A stretch of DNA of 64,000 nucleotides from Epiperipatus broadwayi (Eukaryota; Onychophora; Udeonychophora; Euonychophora; Peripatidae), in contig JAQFVV010000946.1 of NCBI GenBank assembly GCA_028023455.1, positions 62,001 through 126,000 of the forward strand, in the 5' to 3' direction. The notes under the pieces are model-generated. The model searched no databases, had not been told where the DNA came from, and worked only from the letters and a program-made list of their open reading frames with translations. Positions 53,165 to 64,000 of this stretch are shown here, piece by piece. The translations under genes and the position numbers were made by a program. Position 1 is the stretch's first letter, and the number at the start of each line of letters is the position of its first letter.

Positions 53165-54830
53165 AGTCTTTGCTGTGCATCAATGGTGATTTCAGTGTAG
53201 TTATCTCATTTTCATAAGACTCCAACTGTTGACCATTCTTTTTCCTTGGGATTGTAGATCTCCAGACTGGTTGATGCTGTAGTTCCTGTTTCAACGTTGT
53301 TGCCAGTTGCTTCTGCACTATTTATATTATATACAGTTGACAAATATCATGTTCTCAGCTGGTTTTTATGCTCCCAAAGTTTTACACTCTCTTCAGTTTC
53401 GATTTTTTGCAATATTATTGCTTTTTTCCAACTGTTTTTTAATTTATTCAATGACCAAACATTGTTATCTATTTTAAACTTTTTTCCTAACATTAATATC
53501 TCATTAATTCTTTGTCGGGTAGATAACAAAATTGACAATTTATTCCTTATTTTTCTTTGAAACAACAGTTCATCTGGGATTTTTCCAGTGGCACCAGATG
53601 GCATACAATGATAATGAAACTATTTCGAATAAGGCTTCATTTATATTTTCTGTTTTAATTTTGCTTAAGCTTTTTTTCATGTTTTGGGCCACCTTCTTGG
53701 TAATTCCATTTGTCTTGGGTAATACATTGGTAATTTTATATGTTTTACCCCCCATTAAAGTTAATAAAAACTTTAAATTTCTCTGAGCAGAAAGCAGCAC
53801 CTTTAACTGACACAAGGATCTCTGGTGTTTCATGTATGACGAATATTTCTTTAAGTTTATCACTAGTTACAGATGAATTAATATTTTTATAACCCAATAT
53901 TATACGACTATATGAATTCACCACTACTAAATAATAATGTATTTTCAATGGACTGGCATGATCAATGTGGATTCTTTCCCAAGCTTTCTTTGGGGGTAGG
54001 CCATGAAATATATTTCTTTGGCAGCTGCTCAGCTGTGATTTGACACTTTTTACATTTTTTAATATACAGCATGAGGTCTCTATTTAGTCCTGGTCACCAT
54101 ACATAGCTGCATGCCAGGATTTTAGCTCTAACTATACCTGAATGTTCTTGATGCAATTAAGTATTCTTGAGTGACCACAGCTGGGTGCAAATACTTTCTG
54201 GTCCATCAATATACAGTCTTTATTTATGGAAAAGCTTTCACATACTTTTCATAGTTCTTTATTTAAGTAGGGTGGACATCTAGTGGGCCATTTGCTACCT
54301 ATCCAATTTTTAATAATTTCATAACCAGAGTTTTCATTAGTTCACTTTGCTATTGTTTGACGATTGATAGTTTTTGAAGCTAGATGATCAATGTTATTTA
54401 TACAGACTTCTGACCTAGGCAATTTAGTTTTTTTCTAGGTGTCTAGAAAATGTAACCCCATGCAATTTAACTTTACCTTGTGATTCTAGATTGATTTTCT
54501 TAATGATGCATATTCTTATGCCTAGGGTATGAACTATTTTCAACTTATGATCATTTTAATTTATCTGCTCAGTATGTGCAAATGGTAGTATTTCTTTACT
54601 CTTCTTTGTCTCTATCTTTAATTTTGTGACTCCTAGTATTCTTATGGAATTTTTATTAGCATCACAGGTTGGGGTGTGTGTGTTTTCTCTACTTTTAGGG
54701 AGAATTTTAAATTCTTAATTAGACTTTCCCAATTTCTGCCTTTCATCAGTGATACCCCTGCACTATTATCAATTTTCATGGTTATCGGTTTGCAGATTAT
54801 TTCACATTTAGCATACTTTGATCAGATTGA
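53165..54830 (-). pseudogene. Ty3/Gypsy pol relic: protease and integrase, RT/RNase H deleted
   Basis: Read right to left, the first piece is a protease remnant at about 54650-54810: ITMKIDNSAGVSLMKGRNWE, with the catalytic DTGA altered to DNSA. The N-terminal integrase region follows directly (about 54100-54420: EIIKNWIGSKWP...PYLNKEL, then the decayed WWPG block near 54090). Next come WERIHIDHASPLKIHYYLVV with the first catalytic Asp (about 53940-53995), VSVKGAAF where VSDNGPQF is expected (about 53800), GKIPDELLFQRKIRNKL (about 53530-53590) and a tail ending KLWEHKNQLRT (about 53350). Loss of the SDNG aspartate and several frameshifts rule out activity. No long terminal repeats were identified. 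Confidence 0.85.
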
Positions 54831-55929
54831 CCTATGGTAGTATTTTTTATATAGCTACTTTTCATTACAATCTGGTTTTAAACCTAATATAAATTCATAT
54901 TCATAGAGGATCTAATTTCCCTCAAGTTAATTAGAAGTGATTTAATGATCTAGAAAAGTGACTATAGTCTCTATTATTTTTATTAATATAGTTAGGCCTG
55001 ACCATTAGTATAATTTATGATTAAATTAAATTATATTTTTACTCATATCTTGTTTTATTTCTGTTATTTGAATTTAAGTGTGAAATCTCAAAGGTTATTT
55101 TATTAAGTATTGAGATTATTCTAATTTAAGCTTAACTTTGATGATCTCTTTATCCAAATGATAGGATCGGTATAATATGTTTATCTTTTAATAACTATTT
55201 TAAATAAATTAACTGGAAATGGGCTCAAAATCATTTATGTTTCATAACAAAGGATTAGGTCTATTTTTTATATATGAAAGTCAATAAATAAATAATAACA
55301 TCACCAGTAACAGTCATTATCAAATGAGTATGGTCGTTCCACATTCAGAAAAAACCAAAAAAATTAGAATGAATTTTTCGGTTTTCTGTAGAAATCAATC
55401 TGTGAAATATTAATATACTCATAGATATCACATGTTGATTTTTTAGTCTGTTTATCCGATTTTTTGGATGCTGTTTTTAACTTATTCATCAGTGAATTTT
55501 CTTTTTGGAGCACTTTGACAGTTTATGTAATTGTTGCTTTTCATTAGATTCTGACTTCAATCATATATTTCCGGTAAAAGCAATCAATATTGAATTTTTA
55601 GAATAGTTTTGAGATATTCTTTTCTTATCCTAAAATTAAAAAAAAAACACTGTTATTGAATTAGTGTTTGTCTAAACAGTTGTGGTGATTACTATTAATA
55701 GCAATTAATGTTGGATTTTTTCCCATCATGTAATATTAAATAAATATTGATAGTTTTTAAACAATGTAAACTTTATTTGAACTTTTCAAACACAATCAAC
55801 TATTAGTAAAAGCATGCAGGTTAGTATATGACACAAATGTTTCACCAGTGATAGTATTAACCTGGTAATCAAATATGGATCTTTAGACTGAGGACTACTA
55901 AATTTTAAGATTGGTCAGAATATTATCTT
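54831..55929. other. No recognised gene
   Basis: AT-rich DNA upstream (in minus-strand terms) of the Gypsy relic. A 5' LTR or gag would be expected here, but I see neither. Confidence 0.35.
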
Positions 55930-56158
55930 AAAATTTAACATCAAAGAAAGTAAGGATCCAACGTCCACACCCATGCTACTACTATCACTTACTGTTCACT
56001 CCAATAACATCTGAAAAACAGAGGAAGATAATACCACTACAAATATTGTATCACATACTGACCTGTGTACTAACAATGAAATGTATTTAGAAAGTTTACA
56101 TAATGTTTAATTTTTCTAAAGACATTAAATATTAAATAATAAAAAGTAATCTAATAAC
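55930..56158 (+). repeat. SINE tail fragment
   Basis: AATACCACTACAAATATTGT and TTTTTCTAAAGACATTAAAT match the tail of the tRNA-derived SINE at 57200-57320 in the same order and orientation. The tRNA-like head is missing. Confidence 0.5.
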
Positions 56159-56450
56159 AGCACTCTAACGAACTGAACCATCTTACCAAAAAACAGTCAG
56201 TAGAAATTTCATAAACTTATCTGTCAGGTTCCTCCTGCTTTCTCCACTTCTTACTAAGAGCAAGTTTGATTAGTGTTTCACAAACATTATGTATAGCCCC
56301 ATTAGGTTGACTTATGAGATCAGTTACCAATGTCATAGGAACAACTTCTTTGAATTTTTTCTTTGTACCTTTTATTTTCTGTTCAATATTTCCAATTGAA
56401 CGTATGTTCATTGATACCTACATGGTCTGCTCTCTTAGGCATATTTGGTT
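56159..56450 (-). repeat. Repeat with a short open frame, inverted relative to 56850-57060
   Basis: The minus strand encodes a 64-codon frame (56411-56217) containing TKKKFKEVVPMTLVTDLISQ. The plus strand at about 56890-57045 encodes a diverged version (KFKEVAHMTIVNNLISH). Both are followed by a stop, about 45 bp and a tRNA A-box-like piece (GGTTCAGTTCGTTAGAG on the minus strand at 56160-56185). Two diverged copies with conserved amino acids suggest the 3' end of a mobile-element protein that I cannot name. Confidence 0.45.
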
Positions 56451-56849
56451 TTCACCTTTCTAATCATCAGTTTGTGCGTTTGCAAATCACTTTTCAATGG
56501 AATAACTGGTCTTAACAATATACATTCTTCCACACTCATATTTTATAGTTAAAGTTTTTGCTTGTCAGCATTTAAACTTTTGGCTTTGTAGATATTAGAA
56601 CTGGAAAGTTGTTCTGATGTAATACTAATTGCAATTTTCCCTTAATTTATCTGCTATTTTTGGAATGTATGAATAAACTACAGTACCTATAATGGTTTTT
56701 ATTTTGATGGTTCTTTTTGTTGTCTATCTAAAATTTTCTTAATGATAGTTGACGTATAACTATATTGGTAAGACCAGCTATCTATTGATAAACAATTGCA
56801 AAAGCACAAACCAATGATTTAAAGTAGAGTAAACAGATGTACCTAAGGT

Positions 56850-57060
56850 AGCATACCAGGTATGTGCCAAACAGCATATGTTCAACTGGGAACTCATAAA
56901 GATATTAGATAGAGAGGAAAAGGTACAAAAAAGAAAATTTAAAGAAGTTGCTCACATGACAATAGTGAATAACCTCATAAGTCATGTTAGGAAACCACTA
57001 ATCAACCTTGATCTTAAAAAACTGAAGAAATCAAGAGGAACTTCATAAATAAGTATATGG
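56850..57060 (+). repeat. Second copy of the 56.2-kb repeat, opposite orientation
   Basis: CATATGTTCAACTGGGAA and GGTACAAAAAAGAAAATTTA match the minus strand of 56260-56410. It leads directly into the tRNA-like SINE head. Confidence 0.5.
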
Positions 57061-57083
57061 AATTAATACTGTCTGCTGCCTTT

Positions 57084-57345
57084 GGCAGGATAGCTCAGTT
57101 GGTTAGAACGTTACCTTAGAATTCAGTATTCAAGACTGTGTCCAGATTCGATTCCCATACTAGTACAGCCACTAATCAAGCCAGCAATACACGTAGAAGA
57201 GAGAATAATATCACTCGGAATGTTGTGCATATACTAATCTGTGTGCTATTACTAATAGTTAAATGTAATTGGAAAACTTAAATAAAGTTAAATTTTTCTA
57301 AAGATATTTAATACTTAATACTAGATGATGGAAATAATCCAATAT
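57084..57345 (+). mobile_element. tRNA-derived SINE
   Basis: It has RNA polymerase III promoter boxes: an A box TAGCTCAGTTGG (57091-57102) and a B box GATTCGATTCC (57145-57155), 42 bp apart as in a tRNA. The tRNA arms do not pair (the acceptor and T stems fail), so it is a SINE head and not a tRNA gene. A tail to about 57345 is shared with 55930-56158. Confidence 0.7.
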
Positions 57346-57909
57346 ATAAATATAAATATACTTACTGTGATTGAATTATGTTTATCATCTTATGTAAATT
57401 AATAATGATTTTATTATTTAGCAATGCCAGTAAAATATCTATACACTATATATACATGTATCTATTCGTCTATAGTAAATATATTTAAATTAATACCTAT
57501 CAAATTAAAATAATGAAAAAAAAATAAAAATTAAACTCACTGCATATAAATTATGTTAAAAATGCATTTATAGCAAATATCATAAAAAAATAAATTATGG
57601 TGTTATAAAAGTTATATCTCATTTGGAAAAGGGTTTGAATTAAAATTACAAAGACTATTTATATTGTAAGTATAGATCTTCATAGATGCTCATATAATTT
57701 AATGCATCTACATAGATTTATCTTTAATAAAATGGTTTTAAGTATATAAATAATAACAGCCACTTAAAAATGAATATTGTCATTTCAACTCTCATTTCCT
57801 AATACCCCCCCCCCTCCAAAAAGAAAAGAGAAAAAGGGTAAAACTACTTTAAAATGAGTTTTGCTTGATCATACAAACCAATCTAAAAAACACAAATACA
57901 TCCACATAT
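57346..57909. other. No recognised gene
   Basis: AT-rich, with a poly-C run near 57806-57815. Confidence 0.4.
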
Positions 57910-58005
57910 ATAAACAGTGAGGATTGCCAATTCCTCTACAAGCTTTATGATAAATGCTTAGCCAGAGCCAGCACTTAAAATATCCCTGTCAGGAACCCTC
58001 CCCAA

Positions 58006-58048
58006 ACCCCTGACCATGGTTTCGTGCTTTGGCACTCCTCAGAGAGGT
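58006..58048 (-). ncRNA. Hammerhead ribozyme motif, all core positions intact (unit 1)
   Basis: Minus strand, 5' to 3': ACCUCU (58048-58043), core CUGAGGA (58042-58036; position 7 is free), stem II GUGC-CAAA-GCAC (58035-58024) with the favoured G-C pair next to the core, GAA (58023-58021), stem III ACC-AU-GGU (58020-58013), cleavage base C (58012), then AGGGGU (58011-58006), pairing with ACCUCU by five Watson-Crick pairs and one G-U. This is a textbook minimal type-I hammerhead. Short stem III forms usually cleave best as dimers, which fits the tandem layout. Confidence 0.85.
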
Positions 58049-58438
58049 GTCAGGGTAGGTTCAGATACTAGATCTAAAAATACCAACCCAAAGCTAAGCA
58101 CTTAGCTAAAAGTTATCTATTGAGTGGAAAATCTGAAATTTTCAGACATGTACATGTCTTCAAACCCAGCTATCCAACTCAAATATCTATATGGGGCTGA
58201 TAGATCTTCAGCCATGCCATATAGTAGTAGTCATAGCAATATAAAATTGCATAAGACTTTTTGGCAGAGACTATAAATAGTCAAAATAAAAGTCATAGAT
58301 CAATTCATAGATCACATGACCCTATCTCTTAAGCTTGTAAGTTATAAACAGTGAGGATTGCCAATCCTCTACAAGCTTTATGATAAATGCTTAGCCAGAG
58401 CCAGCACTTAAAATATCCCTGTCAGAACCCCTCCCCAA

Positions 58439-58481
58439 ACCCCTGACCATGGTTTCGTGCTTTGGCACTCCTCAGAGAGGT
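58439..58481 (-). ncRNA. Hammerhead ribozyme motif, all core positions intact (unit 2)
   Basis: Same bases as the motif 433 positions to the left, so cleavage at both would free a monomer of 433 nt. The copy is unmutated, although surrounding unit sequence has several substitutions. Confidence 0.85.
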
Positions 58482-58885
58482 GTCAGGGTAGGTTCAGACA
58501 CTAGATCTAAAAATACCAACCCAAAGCTAAGCACTTAGCTAAAAGTTATCTATTGAGTGGAGAATCTGAAATTTTCAGACATGTACATGTCTTCAAACCC
58601 AGCTATCCAACTCAAATATCTATATGGAGCTGATAGATCTTCAGCCATGCCATATAGTAGTAGTCATAGCAATATAAAATTGCATAAGACTTTTTGGCAG
58701 AGACTATAAATAGTCAAAATAAAAGTCATAGATCAATCCATAGATCACATGACCCTATCTCTTAAGCTTGTAAGTTATAAACAGTGAGGATTGCCAATTC
58801 CTCTACAAGCTTTATGATAAATGCTTAGCCAGAGCCAGCACTTAAAATATCCCTGTCAGGAACCCCTCCCCAAACCCCTGACCAT

Positions 58886-58990
58886 CCACATATATAACCT
58901 CTTCACTTTATAGTAAGATGTTGTCCTCTATTATGCTCAGCCGAAAACTCTTCTTTCTGAGATACTTCAACACCAGATCTAATTGTAGCT
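58886..58990. other. Flank of the array
   Basis: Starts with the right copy of the candidate duplication. No gene is recognised. Confidence 0.3.
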
Positions 58991-58999
58991 ATTCACTAT

Positions 59000-59420
59000 A
59001 TTCCCAATGGGAAAAAATAACACTCCTTAGAATGTCTTTGAAATAATCTTTATAATATTGACAGAATCTATCTCTTCTATAAAACCCATGTTCAAGTTCA
59101 CCATAAAAAATCTTTCATTATTCGTTTTACAGGTTCAGTCCAAAGAAGGCATGATTATCGCATCCGCAAACTGAAGAACATATTGATTGGTTTGCAACCT
59201 TCCTATTTGTATTCTTAAACTTTTGCAAAGCTCCTTAAGTGAAACTTTTCTAATGATTTTATATTGAACTGATAGGATGCCCAAGTTTCACAACCATACA
59301 ATAAATTAATTAAAATAATTTTATTCACAGCTAACTCAGTTGTAGTAATTATTTCCCTATGTTGAAAATAATTTATTTTTTAACTTATTAAAAGCCATAG
59401 CAACAACACATTGGAGTCTC
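59000..59420 (-). pseudogene. LINE reverse-transcriptase 3' fragment, different family
   Basis: The minus strand reads INLLYGCETWASYQFNIKS then LEKFHLRSF, the usual block LLYGCETWTxYxxHxxxLEKFHxRxL found after the RT domain of Jockey/RTE-type elements. Broken remnants follow (IQIGRLQTNQYVLQFADA). Only the C-terminal part is present, as expected of a 5'-truncated LINE insertion. Confidence 0.7.
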
Positions 59421-60185
59421 TTTTAGATCTCATCATATACTCTCACCTTTCTACTTGTAAAACTACCATGATGTCTAAACTTGTTTACATTTTGAAATTG
59501 ATAACAGCCTAAGCTGAAAGTTGCTGAGAATTTTTTCTTCCGAATAATAATAACAGTTACAAGATATACTGATGTATAATTTAAATAAATATATATGTAT
59601 ATACGCCCGTGTGTGTATTATATTAAAATATTAATACGTCTCATTTTAAAAATAATTTTCATGTCATATATATACAAAATGTTTATTTAGCCATATAACG
59701 CATTTAAGTAATAAAAAAATATTGTCGTTTAATGTTTCAATCTTTATTTTTTTTTGGAATTAACTGGAAATACAAGCAAAGGAGAATGATAATTTTCTAT
59801 ATAAACCTAACGCCAACAGCAATAAATTACTATTTTCGTTATGTTTGCTGCATAAACAAGAAATGTATATTTTATGAATATATATATATAATTTAATAAT
59901 TTTACTATCTTAGTAACATCTGACTGTTTTTTTCTGAACAAAATTATAAATGGAAATTTGGATGTATTAAATATATATATTGGTGTGTGTGATTATATAT
60001 ATAAAATTTGTTTAAAGTATCATCAGTTTATTAAAATGAAACAAACTTTTTAATCTTTAATAGTAATTAATTAATAACTAAAACATATAATTTTTATATG
60101 AATAAACTATTAAATAATCCTAGATACAATCTCTTTCTCTTTCTATATATATACTCTCTCTCTCTCTATATATATATATATATTG
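59421..60185. other. No recognised gene
   Basis: AT-rich with many (TA)n tracts, ending in (CT)n(TA)n near 60150-60182. Confidence 0.4.
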
Positions 60186-62900
60186 TACCGGGCGAAATTG
60201 TATCTTAACTCAACACGATTCACAGCCTAGGTAAAAGTACCTCGAATCCAACCGTACGCGAGATCAAAGATAAAGAATACTTATGGAATCTGCCCTGTTT
60301 ATCCACTCTCTAAATCTGCAAACTAATTAACAACATTTTCGAGGCAAGCAATAATCTTTTCTACACTCCGTCCCACTAGCATCAATGGTAGAGCATGGAT
60401 TTCAACTAATTCATATGTCTAACTCTAATTGTTAACTTTAATTAGACTATCTATTTATTTAAATATAAAATGGTATGTTTATGACCTTGAGTCATCAGAT
60501 AGTAACACAATAATTAATTAGAAAATACTAATTTTAGAATGAATAAATAGAGATGAACCACAGGTAGCTTAAATTCACAGATATATTTAATAAAACGTTT
60601 TTATAATTTATCTAATGTCTCTGATTTGATTTCATAAAATTATTTTATACAAGTTTCTATTCTGTCATTTATTATGCTTCTGGCAAGAGAGCAGTATAGT
60701 TTATATGCCAATCTAACAAATGCAAACGATTATCGATTTGTGGAGGACACCCGCCCAAGTCTGAGATATAGGAACGGATATTTTTAAAGAGCTATAATAA
60801 ACAATTTTATTCTGATTGAATTTATTTCAAGAGAGAAATGATTAACTCAAACTATAGGGATGGGTGTCGGAGAGAGTGACACATTTAAAATATAAAATGG
60901 ATCGCGATATTTGCAAATAAATATTTCACAATTTAAAATATATAAATTAATCAGATCATGGTCAATGCACCATAATGTTGTAATGATCCGGAGAAAAAAT
61001 GACTTACGTAAACTGCACTACAGGGCGCCATCTAGGCATTTGAACCTAGAAAAATTTATAAAGTAGGCAGATACGTCAGTCAAAAAAAAAAAAAATTTTT
61101 TTTCCTTTTTTTTTTTGATTCCGGTCGTTAGCCCATGTCACTCGCTCAGGGAGTAGCAGAGATTTAATAATATCATATCTTATCTAATTAGATTTCAACA
61201 TTAAAAAATAAATAAAATAAGCCAACATACAAAAATTTATTTACGCACATATATATAAGATTTAAAATTATTTTAGTATTAGTTTTACATTTTAACATTT
61301 AACATTATTTTTAACTTTGATTTTTGACTTTAATTTACATTTAATTACTATTATATTCTAATTTTACATTTTAATTAAGTTCGCACAGATAAATTTATGA
61401 AAGCTTGTTTATAATGTTGAATATAGATCGGTTACATAGATTTCACGGTCAAAAACATTTCAAAGTAAACATAAACGATCAAAATACAAAATTATTGATT
61501 ACTGACAATTGCGGAGGGAACTTTATACGTAACCCAATAGTATTCACCATAAGATACTTGCATTGTCACCAATAACTTAAAAGACATCCGAATAAATACA
61601 TTTTTGATACTCACCATAAGGTATCATTATTTATCGAATGTCTATATATTTTGATCAAATATGGAAACGCAAAACATAGTTAACCAATAAACAATCCATG
61701 CAAGCGTCTATAAACAACTTAAATTTAATGCATTTTTATTTAGGGTTGAGTATGAATAGACCATATAAATTTGCTTTTGACAATAAACATTCTATCCCTA
61801 TTTAACCTTAGGCTAAAATTCGCAGTCAAACTGGCATCAATCCATCTGATATATCGATGTATTCAATGTAATTCGGAATACGGCAGCACCAAAAAGATTA
61901 AGAAAAGACGTTGACTCTCAATCAGATAGGAATATTACATCTATCTAACGAGAAGAACAATAAAAAAAAACTCCATAGAAAGGAACTGCGTTCTCCGTCT
62001 TATAATTCCTTCCATAGGCAAACGGGTGAGTGCGGCGTATATATAAACGATTCTGCCAGTAGCGAATCTCCGACTTCATCTACTAACTACATCAATATAT
62101 CCAATCCATTGACCCAATCTAACAATGACATAAATAACCTAAGATTACCCTCCCCTAATATAACTTTACAAATCTATACAGCCATTCATGCCCGACTTAA
62201 GTTTAACATTTATATAATTTACCTTAACGGAAAACAGAAATCATCATAAAACTTAAAGAACAAAAAAGTAAATAAATCAATGGAAATGATTTTAAATATA
62301 TATATATATAAAAGAAATACATCAAATAACATTATTAATAAATTAAGTTGGTCAGATAGGATAATATTGCATTATTTACTAAAAAGTTTTAAAATTTAGA
62401 GTTCTTATTGTTTCAAGTGATTATAAAGTTCTTATGATTTTTAAAACGTCCAACTTTATCCGTTGCTTGCCATGAACGTAAATTCCCACGCCATCCTAAG
62501 ATTGATATTCTGTTGGCCGATTTATTTATCCATCCGGAGGTTTTTGTTTTAACTGGTCCTCAATGTAGAAAAACGATAGTTCATTTCTCTTTCTTTCCTA
62601 GCAAAACTGAAGTGATTGAATCATGCGTCTCTTCAATCGCTTCTCCCACACCTCCGCACTAACACCTATCTGTCACATCGTAATAATCATAATCACTCCC
62701 TAATAATTTTCAACCTTGTCCTTTTATATTCATTTGAAGGATTGCATTTACATTACGTCATCGATGCAATGATCCTTTTCGTTGAGGTCCGATTTCCCAA
62801 TGGATTTCTTTCATTGGCTATTTGTTTCTATTGTTTTCCTATCTGACCCATGTTTTTACATTTAAATGCCCAAGGCTGGTTTACATTTGACTAATTAAAT
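60186..62900. other. Unclassified region with GC-richer islands and one 112-codon frame
   Basis: Islands at about 60186-60410, 60690-60860, 60980-61160, 61850-62180 and 62440-62700 stand out from the AT background. 61020-61045 has CAGGGCGCCATCTAGGCATT, a box I associate with LTR-type repeats, preceded by TGTAATGATCCGG. The plus frame at 61911-62249 is polar and rich in Ser and Asn (SASSESPTSSTNY), with RQTGECGVY earlier. It could be a gag remnant, but I cannot confirm a family. The 62616-62846 frame is unsupported. Confidence 0.3.
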
Positions 62901-63430
62901 TTATCATTTCCATTTCTGATTAATTAACCTGTTTTCCAAATCAAAGATATATTTAAAGATAAATTTAAGGATATAATTTTATCTCCAAATCTTTTTAAGT
63001 TTTTGTTTTTAAAATACCTTTTCTATTTTTAATACAGTTTTATTTTAATAATTTTTTATATCTGTGCGATTTAATATATACGAGTTTAAGATGATATTTA
63101 ATTTCAATTTTTAATTCTAAAAGAAAATTTTTAAATGCGAACTTTTTAATTTACTTTCATGTTTAATAAATAAAAAAGAAAAAAACAATGTAACGAACGT
63201 CTGTATTCGTTACAATGTGTTCAGACAAAGGAAAATAAACAAATCCCAATATTCGATATTACATTACCAGCATAAACCCAATATACTTGACCTCTTTTTT
63301 TATTTGTAAATAAAATTGATGTTCAGTGGTATTCTTTTGCTCAACTCCATCTAAATACATCACATTCATATTAATATTAGATATGTAAAAAGTTTGTTAT
63401 ACATATGTTCGATGCTTAAGTCAAGCTGTT
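62901..63430. other. No recognised gene
   Basis: AT-rich. A small inverted repeat near 63190-63214 (TGTAACGAA...TTCGTTACA) could be an LTR border or a chance palindrome. Confidence 0.3.
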
Positions 63431-63559
63431 GGAATCCTTTATCCAATATCTTAATCAGGTTGAATGGCAAGTTCTTTTTTGATCTTTGTTTAACCACTGA
63501 TCCACATTATATTGTCATAAGACTTTAGTTTACTTTATTATATTTACATTTAAAATTTT

Positions 63560-64000
63560 AAAATAGTTTTTGTTTACTTTCAATTTCTTTCTTTAGTTTT
63601 GGTTCACTATCATTATCATGTTTTAATTCCACAGGTTTAACTTTGATCATATGATCCTTTATTTCTAACAGTTCTTGGTAAATTTTTTTTTTCATATAGA
63701 TTTAATTTATCATGCACATTTTGTTTTAATGAATCAGATGTATCTTTTACCATTTGGTGTTTTATTTGAAACTATTCTTGTTGAATTTCAGTTATTACTT
63801 TCCCACATAGTTTTATTTCTCATCATTTAAATATTGCTTTAATTCAATAGGTTTATTTCTGCCATTTGGTCAGTTGTTATTTCATTTCTCTTTCTTCTAA
63901 AAGCTTTAGTTTATCATGTTTATCTTGCATTAATGTATTAAATTTATCTTCAATCATTTGGATAATTATTTTTATCAGTTCAGTTTTAATTATAGCTTCA
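63560..64000 (-). pseudogene. Degenerate coiled-coil frame entering from the right edge
   Basis: The minus strand starts at the window edge with IKTELIKIIIQMIEDKFNTL and MQDKHDKLKLLEEREMK before a stop, then further Lys/Glu/Gln-rich pieces in shifting frames (DSLKQNVHDKLNLYEKK). Heptad-like hydrophobic spacing suggests a coiled coil, as in the N-terminal part of Gypsy gag proteins. The family is not established, and the rest lies outside the window. Confidence 0.35.

Larger units (their letters stand above)
57910..58885. repeat. Ribozyme-bearing dimeric array (unit about 433 bp), candidate retrozyme
   Basis: Two complete units and a short third, in tandem, almost identical. The unit is less AT-rich than its surroundings. 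On the minus strand each full unit carries a hammerhead with an intact core (58006-58048, 58439-58481). The right edge (58882-58885) falls within six bases of the predicted cleavage position of a third, truncated motif. CATCCACATATATAA lies at both borders (57899-57913 and 58883-58897), a likely target-site duplication. The unit also holds GACATGTACATGTCTTCAAA (58145-58164), present in altered form in the other arrays about 100 bp from the ribozyme. There is no protein-coding capacity. Confidence 0.88.

Noticed and set aside
57084-57160. tRNA gene
   Set aside because: The A and B boxes are good, but the acceptor and T stems do not pair and a repeat tail follows, so it is a SINE.
63186-63216. 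TGTAACGAA...TTCGTTACA as an LTR end pair
   Set aside because: The two halves are only about 10 bases apart and no second LTR was found. A small palindrome explains it.

Overview
The window looks like a piece of an AT-rich animal genome. It contains a split gene with GT-AG introns, very long TATC-type microsatellites, and decayed Penelope, RTE-like LINE, Ty3/Gypsy and hAT copies. I see nothing bacterial or organellar. I cannot name the species. A large, repeat-rich invertebrate genome such as a lophotrochozoan would fit, but that is a guess.

The only host gene I can support is the 3' end of an M14 zinc carboxypeptidase on the + strand. Its last two exons are at 1372-1456 and 9919-10118, separated by an intron of about 8.46 kb. 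That intron holds a decayed LINE (about 1740-7350, minus strand) that was itself split by two ribozyme-bearing repeats: a 0.5 kb foldback element (2633-3142) and a 2.6 kb satellite array of about 400-bp monomers (4009-6615). A second copy of the LINE (about 50030-52430) lacks the array and serves as an empty-site reference.

The most interesting content is a dispersed superfamily of repeats with a monomer of about 400-430 bp that carry hammerhead-ribozyme-like motifs. Tandem or inverted arrays lie at 4009-6615, 27532-28943, 34730-35585 and 57910-58885. Related single or foldback elements lie at 2633-3142, 9263-9726 and 10626-10860. The motif is a minimal type-I hammerhead: core CUGANGA, a short stem II, GAA, then a 2-3 bp stem III with a 2-nt loop ending in UH. 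The flanking stem I strands pair, with different sequences in different families. The array at 57.9 kb has two copies with every core position intact. It is flanked by a candidate target-site duplication, and one edge falls a few bases from the predicted cleavage site. This is what retrozyme-like, RNA-mediated repeats would look like.

Other regions: a degenerate Penelope-like element with a 968-bp inverted partial copy of itself (40279-43505); a second Penelope C-terminal fragment (about 16810-17060) next to sequence shared with the ribozyme repeats; two non-autonomous hAT elements with 8-bp duplications (12997-13290 and 20187-21745) and a probable third (about 50345-50650); a Gypsy pol relic that lacks reverse transcriptase (about 53165-54830, minus); a tRNA-derived SINE and an inverted repeat family (about 55930-57345); and a LINE 3' fragment (about 59000-59420). 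Large stretches (11.4-13.0, 13.3-16.0, 17.1-20.2, 21.8-26.8, 28.9-32.8, 35.6-39.2 and 43.5-49.9 kb) are AT-rich sequence in which I recognise no gene.
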